NCBI GenBank assembly: GCA_013399855.1
Contig: VXAY01003154.1
Location: 498,106 to 562,105, forward strand
From: Oxyruncus cristatus
Lineage: Eukaryota; Chordata; Aves; Passeriformes; Cotingidae
Length of the DNA: 64,000 bases
Reading direction: 5' to 3'
A model generated the notes under the pieces. The model was not told where the DNA came from. It saw only the letters and a program-made list of their open reading frames with translations, and ran no database searches. This document shows positions 27,976 to 38,500 of this stretch, in pieces (position 1 is the first letter of the stretch; the number at the start of each line of letters is the position of its first letter). Position numbers and translations under genes: made by a program.

Positions 27976-28140
27976 GTTTGTTGTGGGAGTGGGGAGCTTG
28001 TGGAAGTGTGTTGTGGATTGTTAGCCAGCACTTTTGAGAAGCAGCGTGGCTCTTTAGCCACTACTTTTGAGAAGTTTATTGTGGGAGTTGGGAGTTTGTT
28101 GAAGTGTATTGTAAAATCAAGAGCTTGTTAGTCAGCATTC
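27976..28140. repeat. imperfect tandem repeats in LTR U3
   Basis: A segment beginning TTTGTTGTGGGAGTGGGGAG (about 27978) recurs about 100 bases later as TTTATTGTGGGAGTTGGGAG (28076). Both are followed by related TTGTTAG(C/T)CAGCA text. Within the first unit, AGCCA(G/C)(C/T)ACTTTTGAGAAG occurs twice about 33 bases apart. Such direct repeats are common in LTR U3 enhancers. Confidence 0.7.
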
Positions 28141-28283
28141 CTGGGTCTAAACAGCAGGCTGGTGGCCAGAGTCAAGGCAACTGTACAATAAAAGTATAAG
28201 AGTTCCCTGATGTGTATACTGTGTCTTTGTTCAGCCTGACAAGAATTTCCAATGACCATCATGCCCCTACCGAGCGTATCACA

Positions 28284-28645
28284 GCAGCCTCTCTTTAATT
28301 GCCGGAAAACTGTGGTGAGGTTCCTCCAAGACTTCTCTTCTTCAAGCTGAAAATACCTGATATCTTCAGTCTTTCCTCATAGGGAAACTTCTTCAGCCCT
28401 TTGATCAGCTTCATGTCCCTCATTTGGACCCTCTCCCATCTGCCCAAGTCTTTTCTGGGCTGTAGGAACCAGAACTGGACACACCACTCCCAGTGCAGCC
28501 TGACCAGTGTTGATTAGGGTGGGATAATCTATCTCTGCTAACAATGGCTTTGCAGATGAGGTACAGGATCCCATTTGCTTGACTTGTGTCCAATTTTTAA
28601 TCCACCAGGAATCCCCAATCCCTTTCAACAAGGTGGCATGGTACC
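28284..28645 (-). mobile_element. older CR1 LINE, 5' part of split copy
   Basis: A continuation of the CR1 interrupted at 27509. It carries reverse-orientation CR1 text such as 'actgtggtgaggttcctcc', 'tttcctcatagggaaac', 'ccagaactggacacaccact' and 'cagtgcagcctgaccag'. The right edge, near 28645, is by eye. Confidence 0.85.
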
Positions 28646-31600
28646 AGGTCATAAAAACAGAGCGCGGTAATTAAAAAAGATAAAATCAAGTTAGTTCCAA
28701 TTTAGTTCTTCTGTAGTGAAACCTTTTTAATTAAAACTTATTATCTGAATTTTAATTGCAGATTAAGGATTGGTGACAATTTTTCTACATTTAAGCGAGA
28801 TTTCGATTTTCATAAACTAACAAATGATGGAAGGCACTTTATTAATTTAGAACATTCATTCAAAGTTCTGAGTTAATTCTGTGAATTATTATCTGTACAT
28901 ATAATGATGTTCTGTGAAGTCTTACTATAAGAAAACTTATAAAATTACTCTGTTACTAAATCAAGAACTGAACATCTGCGTTGTCAGTGTGAGAAATAGT
29001 GAAAACTATAGCTTGGTATTTTCAAAGCTAATAGGAAAATAATTCCACAGATGCCTGAATTTCATCAGTGGGCTGATTGATTGTCTATTCTAACTGCTTT
29101 ATAAACATCAGTCATAATGCATAACATTTCTATTTAGCTTTATTTTGGAACTGAATGTTATTCTGACTCTATCTCTGACATATTTCTGTATTAAATTAAA
29201 CAGAATTAAAAAAAAATATTTTAGTCAATAAAGACAGATGGAAATTTTTCCTCTCAAATGAGTTATTTGCTTCCTGCCTTATTTACAACATGTGTCCGGA
29301 AAACCTACACTAAAAAATGCTATCAGAGATCCATAAAAAATGCCCTCCAGCCATATCACACATAAGTAGAATTTCTCAACACTTGACTGAGCTAGATATG
29401 TTCCAGAATCTCCATTTACATAGTTTGATTTCAATATAAAGCATTTAATGTTTCTATCAGTTAAAAAAGCAAATCCAAAATTGTTATACTCTCTCTTTAT
29501 TTTTTTCTTCCTTGATACATCTATCCAGTTTTAACTCAAATGGGAATGACTGATTGGAGATTAGATGGCAGTGACCCAAGACAGCACTTACCTTGCCAGC
29601 ATTAGGAATAATACACAAAAATTTTTTTTACAGCAATAAAGTGTTCTAACCATTTTTGACAATGCATTAGGCTCAGACAGGTTTTTTTCTGCAATACCAA
29701 GTATGGGTTTTTACCCCTATTTCTCTGCAGAAGTGAGAAAAATTCTGATTTCAGTTAGAGAACTCAAGTCTTGCTTCATTGAAAGTGGAAAAGCTAAAAT
29801 AGCTTGGTGGAAAGATGAATTACAGCTATAGTATTCAAAGCCATAAAAGCAATCTGAATTGAGAGAATTGTAATTGCCCAACTGAGCTGCTTCAGGCACA
29901 TATGTTTGTGGGATTTTATACCTTATACAACTTCTTCATTAAATACATCCAAAGCATTACATTGACCAAAACAGAAAAGCCTAGAAATTGAAATATGCCA
30001 TTTATTTTAGTGCGATTGCCTATAAAAAGGTTTTATCAGCAGCTTTTTTTCCCCAGCATTTAAACTATAATCCATGCTGACACTGCCACCATCACTGGGG
30101 AGTTCTGGTACTGCCCAAAGACAATTCAGAAGTACTTTTCCTAAATTGTGTGCATCAGTGTTATCGTCAAAATTATCGTCAGTAAAACCAAAATGTGCTG
30201 GTGTGAAGACAACGTGTCTTCTATTAACTGCAGTAATTGTAATTTGAATGATACCTTTCTCTTTCGGATATTACACAGAACTCACTCTGGTTCACTGAGG
30301 TTATCAGGCAATTACACTTCTGTTTTCATGTTACAAGTGCATTTAAGGTACCGGACAAAGATCTGAGGGTAGGTACGGAAGACACACGACAAAATACAGA
30401 TTTTCTGCACCAAGGGGCTTACAGACTATAAAGGAGAGAGAGAAAAATGGAACAGAGATAATAAAGGAAAAAAAATGAGCAAATTCTCAAAGCAGAGCAG
30501 ATCCAAGAATAAACCAGGTCCCTGACACCAGACTCTACTAATGTTGCTCCTGTCAAAAAAATTAAGCATGACCTACATCCTGTAAAACTGCATCTATCCT
30601 GCTACTCCATAGAAACATACACATTTAGGAAACAGAATTCTGTTTACACTCTTATTTATATTTTCAGTAACATTGGCATTTTATCACCTATCTTTACACT
30701 TAACATATTTTTCTTCCCTTTATCACATTTAATCCTTGACTTTCCAAAAGACAGATTTGGTGACAGGGAAGTGAGATCTCTTTACCTTCTAAAGATCTGT
30801 TCTCTGTACATTGAAAAAACCCCACTCACATTGAAACCTCAAGATTCTTCAAAAAGATTTTTTTATGATTAATATGACATAAAATAATCTATATAACTGC
30901 CCTCTAATCAAGTTCCTCTTTAAAAGACCCCTGCAGCAAATAATCCTTCTAATTATTGTAAAAATAACAATAAAAATCTGACTGTTTCTCTCACCTAACA
31001 TTCCACTGCAAGCAGAGATAATGAAAATGAGACTTCCCATCCTTAGATTAGAAAAGTATGGAGTTTTGTATAATGTTTCATAGAACAACAAACAAACAAA
31101 CAAACAAACAAACAATCTAGACAATATTTCAGCCTTTTATATTTTGTAAAATGCCTCAGCAAAAAAAACATATTTCAAAGATAAACTGTGTCAAATCACA
31201 AATACTCTAAGGTATGGGTTGTTTGCTTACCTAGAAAAAATTTTCTACTGTTTTGGATCTTTACGGACATACATTGCACACAGGTTTATGTCAAGTACTA
31301 AAACTTCATTCCTTTACTTCTACTTCATTCCTTTTCTTTCGGTGTAATTGTGCAATATGCATAACAACTTGTTGTCTTTTATACATTTTTAACTTTGAAA
31401 TAATCCTCATGGATTTGTTGACACTACCTGTGATAACAGAGGTCAAGTTTACCTTCATCAGCTTGATGAACAGATAATTTTATTTTACTCATAAAATAAA
31501 TTTCCACATTGTCACAGAGTAGACAGCAAATTCAATATTCCTGAAAACATTTTCTCACTTCCAGATGATGGTGGCAATCTTGCCATTGCATTTCCATCCT

Positions 31601-31792
31601 GAACTCAGTAATGTTGCTGTTAAGTCTCCCCTGTTATACAACCCTCCTAAATACAATAGATCTGAAATAAGTGCTGGAAGTTGAGTCTGTCCCACTTCAC
31701 GATAGCTAATCCAGCCCAAAGATCTGCTAATTCCTTTCTTCTTCCTCATTGAAGACACTTGTTCACATTGTCTGCATCTACTGGGTAATCCA
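28646..31792. other. unique AT-rich non-coding DNA
   Basis: No gene or transposon was recognised. It contains a CAAA microsatellite at 31089-31115. Frames are short and featureless. Confidence 0.65.
31089..31115. repeat. (CAAA)n microsatellite
   Basis: Six full CAAA units and a partial seventh, uninterrupted. Confidence 0.93.
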
Positions 31793-32025
31793 GTGGTGTC
31801 TTGGAGGCAGAGCTTGAGACCAAAGTTGCCTGAGATTTCAAGGACAGTCGAGCAAGTATTTTCTGGAGCAGAAGACTTCACCTGGTATGTGAGAGACCAC
31901 CTCAGGCTGCAGGAATCCCCTGCATCAGGGGTCTTGGTGGACACTTTCCTGCAGCACGAGACCTTTATGCCAGTGAGAGATGCTGGAGAGACAAGTCTCC
32001 ATCCCCCTGCCTATAAAGAGGGCAG
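31793..32025 (+). other. possible exon-like segment with strong donor
   Basis: A 78-codon frame (31793-32029) in a locally GC-richer patch runs up to a near-perfect splice donor CAG|GTGAGT, cutting after 32025. A weak acceptor-like TTTTCTGGAGCAG lies at about 31860. A TATAAAG string lies at 32012, and a 6-bp-arm hairpin (CCCCTG/CAGGGG) lies at 31917-31931. The peptide shows no domain I recognise, and the opposite strand is also open over 31555-31944, so coding is doubtful. Confidence 0.18.
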
Positions 32026-33381
32026 GTGAGTTCTGACAGACAAGGTTACACGAATTCTGTGGACCTCCTAATCCTGCGTGGTGGCCTTAGTAGTGTTCCC
32101 TAGAAAACCATTTCAGTGAGATATGGGATAACTGTGATATTAATAAAATTGTTTCTTCATAAACCACATTGAAAGATTGCACAGTTCTGAAGAAAAATGA
32201 TCATAACTTAAAGTTATCTTTTGGAATGCATTTATTTTCAGTGAGTGATGGTTTTAAATTTCTTATGTTGTCACATATGAATGTTATCTTCTCTTTTACT
32301 TGAAACATGCCTTTAAAATAGATATAACTGTTGGAAGACAACATATGAAACAAACCTCTGTACAAGAGCTGTTGTAATACATTCCTTAAAAACTGTAAGA
32401 ACATTTGTTTTAGTTCAATATATAGTATTTACTTAGAAAATTGAAACATTTTGATCTTTCTGGTCACCAATATAATTTTTTATTGATTTGAGGATTTTGT
32501 CTTTATTTTTTTTTTAATGTATCACTTTTCATATATTTTCAAGTGATCAGGAAAGAAATGGTAAATTGTAGACCTGCTTAATACTATGAATATTCTGAGT
32601 GAATTTCCAGTAGGTTATTTAGCACAGATGCTTCTATAATTGTGATATATCAAGAGAATTTTGTGCTAAATAGTCCTCGAAATTTCTCATTTTTTGTCTG
32701 TGGAGAGGTAGATACAAAATGGCCCAAGGGGGAAGGCATTTGCGAAATTCCTTAATCTGTTTTAAACACTGAATTTTCCCAACAACATTAACTAGCTCCT
32801 CACCCTAAACTGTCAGGATAGAGATTCGTATGTTGAAAATTATATATATGAATCTCATGTACACACTTACATAGAAAAACACAAAGAAACTCAGATGTTT
32901 TTTCAAAGCAAAAACAATCAACCAAAATATCTTTGATTTTAATGGTTTTGCCACTCCAGATCAGAAATATTTTTGTCAATCTGACTGGGACTTTAGAAGA
33001 GGCTACAACAACAGTACACAAAAGTCTGGTTGTTGCTCTGCTTTAGACATATAAGTATCTGTTATTAAAATAAATAAAAAATCAATAAATACAAAACCAA
33101 ATACCTGTTATACTTTGTATGACAAATAGTATAACTACACAAGTACAGTTAAGACCTTCCCAAAAATCAAGGGATATGCGAGAAATCACCTCCTCACACA
33201 AATTAAATAATTCATAGAGATAATGGGAAGTGGTTTCACTGTGCTAAAACAAACACTTCTGGACAAACTTGCAAACTTTATCACACTTGACTCCTTCACT
33301 TCTTTTTATCCGTGACCATCCCTCTCCTTATCATCCTTTCCTACATCAGTGACATTTCTCCATATAAGCAAAAACCTCATC
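32026..33381. other. unique non-coding DNA
   Basis: AT-rich sequence without a recognised gene, RNA or mobile element. Confidence 0.65.
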
Positions 33382-33740
33382 GCTCTCTACAACTCTCTGA
33401 AAGGAGGTTGTAGCCAGGTGGGGGTTGGTCTCTTCTCCCAGACAACCAGCTGTAAGACAAGAGGGCATGGCCTTAAGGGCATGTGCCAGGGGAGGTTTAG
33501 GTTAGATATCAGAAAGAAATTCTTTACAGAGAGGGTAATCAGCCATTGGAATGGGCTGCCCAGGGAAGTGGTGGATTCTCCATCCCTGGAGGGTTTCAAG
33601 ATGAGGCTGGACGTGGCACTTAGTGCCATAGTCTGGTAACCACAGTGGGGTTGGATCAAGGGTTGGACTTGATGATCTCCGAGGTCCTTTCCAACCCGTC
33701 TGATTCCATGATTCTGTGATTCTATGATTCTATGATTAAG
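33382..33740 (+). mobile_element. CR1 LINE, 3' fragment with intact tail
   Basis: It starts near 'ctctctgaaaggaggttgtagcc', continues through an ORF2 end reading [11 protein letters not shown] and [16 protein letters not shown], and closes with at least four ATTCT(A/G)TG tail units at 33704-33738. The tail is the longest and cleanest in the window, so this copy is probably among the younger ones. Frames on both strands (33349-33639 plus, 33387-33833 minus) are by-products of the element. Confidence 0.94.
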
Positions 33741-34900
33741 AAGCTCAGGACCATTTTCTCGCTGATTTCTCAGTTCTGGATCTCGACAGAAGTCCAGAAA
33801 AGGAGGCCAAGCAAATTTCACAAATAGAGCCAATAAGCATTTCTTCTTCAGTACCCCCTCACCTTAAACTGAATCATAATTCTGAGTCTATCACTGACTT
33901 CACACGTATTTCCTAGGGAAGTTGATTGGGGAAACTCCAACACTACGGTTTTCTCTATGAGGCAAACATCTATATGTGTAAAGCACCATCCAACTGAGTC
34001 AGATTCTGAAACAGATAAAGTAACAAAATATTCACACACCTTAGTGGGTTATTACATCAAAAATCACTATTTGAATCTGTAGCAACCAACAGCACTCCAT
34101 TATTACTATCCCTTCTATAAGCACCACAAGCCAAAATTCTGAAGATATTAGATGTTGCTGCGGTAACTAATTTAAACACCAGGGCCAAAGCAAAAATATT
34201 TCTGAAACACTGATCAGCAATTTATGCAGGAAAAAAAAAATAAATTAGGGCATTAATTGCATGTCAATGGGATTAATTAACATTTGCCAAGCAATACTTA
34301 AATATTGTATTATTTATGTCTACCAAAATAATTATTCTGTTCAACCATTCCAAAGAATAAGTAGGATTATTTTACACTTTAGGGACTCAGTTTTAGAGAG
34401 TTTTATTTGACAGACCCTAAAAAGCTTCATTTTAAAAGATAATTATTTAACTGTTTTTGCACTTCAATAGCAATCAGTCCCTTTATCTGTTCAACCAGCA
34501 GTGAAAATATTATCAGCACAATTGTTCAAATCATGCTTCATTGTCTTAGAGGGTTTAGGAAAATAAAGCAGAAAATATTAGTTAAATGGGATCAAGTTTA
34601 TGAAGTTTATTTTGGTAGCAACTCAATAAAACATAATATTGCTGTCATTCTGTTTACTGGAATATTTGCAGATGAGTGCAGTATGAACACTGCGGCACTA
34701 CTGTATGTTTATAATACAAACCATACTCCTCTCAGTTTTAATACAGACCCCGTTTGTAAAGAAAATTATGTTGAAAGTATAGGAAAAATCTTCACCTTAA
34801 CTTCTGGCCATGTTTATAATGTGGTAGTCAGAAAACAAATATAAGAATAATATACTGCATGGATTTTATTGCCTAAAAAACCCAAACAAAACATAAATGA
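33741..34900. other. unique AT-rich non-coding DNA
   Basis: No feature was recognised. The 103-codon frame at 34533-34844 looks like chance. Confidence 0.65.
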
Positions 34901-35510
34901 AATAAAGAGGCAAGGACAGAGTGGATTAGGCAGTGAGTGTGCTTTTAACAAAGCTTTTCCAGCTCTTGGCACCTTCATGGCACTGCTGGGCTGCGGATGA
35001 TGTATCCCGGTGGTAGGATAGTGCCTCACCAGGGCAGGATCTCTGTTCCTGCTGTGCTGGTGTGAGTGCAGTGCTTTCAGAGACGTTTCTCAATGGTGAT
35101 GAGAGGCTTCAGGATGCTCATTCCTCCTGTACCTGAGCTCTTGGACCTGCTGCTCTGTGTTGCCTCATGCCTGACCCTCGCCCTGGTGATGCCACCAGAG
35201 CAGCCAGAGCCCTGGTCTGCACTCGTGGCTCTTGTTCCCTGTGCAGATGACACCTCACTTTCAGAGCATGATATCCACCTCCCTGGGATGGCCCCAGGAC
35301 AATACAGTCAAGCTCACAGGGCTTGGTTTGTCTTGAGCAACCCCAGCAAAAACTAAAGGCTCCCCATGTGGGGATGTGATCAGACAAAACTCTACCCAGG
35401 TCCCATGTGTCATCGCATCTCCTTCTCCTCCTCTCTTTGAGAGTAATATATCCCCTCCACAGGTCCTACACTTCTGCCACCAACCAGACGGGTGTGACTG
35501 CAATCAAACT
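34901..35510. other. GC-richer block of unknown origin
   Basis: This stretch is clearly richer in G+C than its flanks and opens several frames on both strands (35066-35356 plus; 35118-35387 and 35261-35503 minus). No domain, splice structure or transposon family was recognised. It may be an old repeat, an untranslated exon or a regulatory element. Confidence 0.4.
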
Positions 35511-38500
35511 GTTTGATTTAAAAAAAATAAAACCAAAAACATCTAAAAGCAAATCCTTCCTTTCCTTTTCCTTACTGAAACACTAAGGAAGTGCAAGGAT
35601 GAAGGACATAACTTCCACAGCCAAGTCAGTGTCATCAGCCCTGTGCAACTTCAAAGACAGATTTTTTGAAACATAGCTGGTATACAGTAGCCATGCCAAT
35701 AAACCTTCGGGGTCCAACCACCATTTGATTATCTTGCCCTCTCTTCTAAATTTAGCAAATGTTAGGGACTGGAAAAATACCTGATTCACACTTATTAAAG
35801 ACACCAAGCAAAATTTGTGTGAATTGTAGTAACCTCTAACAGAAACAGGATTTTAATAAATATCTGTGCTCAGAAGTAATTCAGAAGTTAAGAAAAATGT
35901 TTCACAAGTACAGCTACAGGACCTAAGAGAACTTTGATTACAGCTAATTTGACAAAGGAGTTGTGACAGAATATGGATTGCTTGAGAAGGAGCCTACTTT
36001 TTTGCTCCTTCTGAAATTGGTGTGTTATAAATTGCCTTGCCTGGTGATTATCAAATTTTTCTTTCAGTTTCTTAACTCGACAGAGGTTTTTCAGGAACTA
36101 ATGGACCTGCCTAAGACAAACAAATAACACAGGCAGGACTCCAGCCTCTCATCTGCCACAGGTCAGAGGGACCAAATTGCAGCATCTCCCTGCAGGATGC
36201 CGTTGAGGATTCACAGTTCTGAGAAACTCAGCTCCTCACTGCGGGATTGGGGAAGACCCTGTAGACTATTCTCAAAGATGTGCTACTGACAGCACACTGA
36301 CAGGATAACCAGTAAAAAGGATTATTACAGAGGATATTCCTGTAGGAAATTCAAGTCAGTTAAAGCACTTGCCGCAAAAGAAATTGCACTTGCTGCAAAG
36401 TAACTCACAAGTAGACCTTAAAAATAGGAAAGCAGTCATGAGGAAAACAGTTTTAAAAGAACAAGCATTAGATAGCATCTTACCTTACTATTTTCTTTCC
36501 AATGTAAGTTATTCACCTTTCTGCCACCAGCTTTTTAGGAAATTTTCACCCGTAATCTGCATAACCTTCAGTAGTTAGGAAATAAGGAAGGCTGGTTGAC
36601 GAATTCTCTAAGAAGTCTGTGTCAGGTAATCCAGATCAACAAGTTTCTTCTTTCCCACTCCATCACTACCCTCTCTCTCCTACTGGAGAGAATAGGATAG
36701 ATATATCTTCTGTCATTCAGTCCTGTAGATTTTTTCTTCCAAAAATGATCTATAGCACTATTGCCATTTATCCTGACCAAGGGAAGAAAGCAAATTTCAA
36801 TGAAAGAAAATTGCCAAGCAGTCATGGCAGTTCTTTCTGTCCCTGTATCCACCAACTACTACTCCTGCAGGCAATGGAAGCTGCTCTCACACCTCTGGTT
36901 TTTCACAGTTTCCTGCAGCAGCAGTGCTTCTCTCCCCCTTGTTCCTGCCACGAGACGAGGTCTCTTGGTTTGTCATTGCTGCATATATTTTGTATCAGAT
37001 GTCAAATGCAAACAGCTTTTTGCTCTTCCAGTATCTGGTTACATTTGATGATTTTTTCCTCCTTTTCCTTTATTTTCAGAGTGCTGCTGAATGCAACATT
37101 TGGAAGTAGATGTCTACTGAAAAGGCATAGAAATAAATTAAAATTTCCAGTCAGGAAATACAGGTTGTAAGAAAAATTTAAAAATAAAATCACAAAAGGA
37201 GGTTAAAATCCTACTAAGATTTTTTTTTTCTTCTAGTTTTCTGTACAAGTTCAAAAATTATTTTCAATGCAACCCTCAGATAAAGATTATGTCTCTCAGT
37301 GACCGTCCAGGGAAAGCAATTACATTCTGAGTGTAAAACCCTGAGTATCAGGGTTTCAGAGATGTATTGATATGAATCTGTAGCATTAATAACAGAGGAA
37401 AAAATACACCCAGACAGATAATAGTATGCAGACTATATTCATATTTATTTGCAAGCTAAGAAACAGCACAGCAAAACTGATGTTCAGCTTTACACTGTGT
37501 GGAAAATCAGAACTGATTATATTTCCAACTGTTGTTTAAATACCAGGAAACATTTTTCAGAAAAAAACATTGTCAGAACAGATATATACTTATTTTTAAA
37601 AATTCTCAAAGGAACAAAGTATTGGTGAATTTATTACAGAGGTTTAAGGAGGAAAAAACTCTAAACTGAAACTCAGAAACCCTCAAAGCACCACATTCCA
37701 TTTTTATGAACAAATTCACTCTCTTAATATGAACTTCAAACTTCATTGTATAAGCAGCAAAAGTTTAATTAAAATTAAGGAATAAACCCTGAATATTAAA
37801 CAAAACATAGTACCCAAATGCATACATTAATTTTTTATCTCTAAACCTGGTTTTATGTAAGTTGGAACAAGACCAACAGACATACATAAGTGGAGAGCAA
37901 AAAATATGAATCCAAGTATTCTTGTCTAACACCACTTAACTTTCTTATTTTGGAAAGAAGGCTGAAGGAGAAGAGAATTTGCCTGAAATAAAATGTCAAA
38001 TTGAATTTAAATTCTAGAAAAGTAAGAAAATATCCAGGGCAATGGGAGGTTGTGACGGAGTGCTGCTGGCTACATGTAACACAACTTTGGCCCAGAGACA
38101 ACACCCAAAGTTCTGAAGTCATCTTTGTATTCATAAAAATCCACTGATATCCTTTTAGTCAACAGCAGGAAAAATGCAAGTTGGGGCAGATGTGACCAGC
38201 AGTTGTACATAACAAATTGAATGAAAAAACTTAACTCACATGTTCTCTATTAAGGGACAAATTCAGGCCCCAATCTTGCATCAAAAAGGTCATCCTATGT
38301 CCTTGTTTCAGGATCTTATGTACATAATAAGACCGAGTCCTTTATAAAATTATTTCCTAAAATAAATTAATATTACTAGAATATTTTCCCACTGTATGTT
38401 ATTCATAATGTAAAGTATAAAAAGCTACATAAATATGAGCACATAAAGCTTAATGTATTTTGGAAGATACAAAAATGCTACATTTTTTAAACTACCATGG

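Larger units (their letters stand above)
27510..28283 (-). mobile_element. endogenous retrovirus LTR (probable solo), inside CR1
   Basis: A 774-bp block interrupts a CR1 and has TG...CA ends: plus strand TGCATTAAATC at the left and GCGTATCACA at the right. Reading on the minus strand there is a long U3, a CCAAT box (complement of ATTGG at 27669-27673), a TATA-like CCTTATAAGG (27634-27643) and a poly-A signal AATAAA (complement of 27583-27588). About 70 bases of R/U5 follow, ending near 27510. This order is that of a retroviral LTR. No gag, pol or env and no second LTR lie nearby, so a solo LTR is likely. No matching target duplication was found, and the family is not identified. The edges are inferred. 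Confidence 0.75.

Noticed and set aside
28186..28196. AATAAA on the plus strand as the LTR poly-A signal
   Set aside because: The minus-strand set (CCAAT, TATA-like box, AATAAA, short U5) has correct order and spacing. The plus-strand signal would leave no sensible promoter upstream.
31089..31115. CAAA array as a CRISPR or telomere-like repeat
   Set aside because: It is a simple tetranucleotide run with no spacers and no TTAGGG units.
33387..33833. 148-codon minus-strand open frame
   Set aside because: It is the antisense of a CR1 element and its flank, so it has no independent gene evidence.
35220..35260. CADDT-like peptide resembling the reverse-transcriptase catalytic box
   Set aside because: None of the surrounding residues match CR1 or retroviral RT, so the four-residue match is coincidence.
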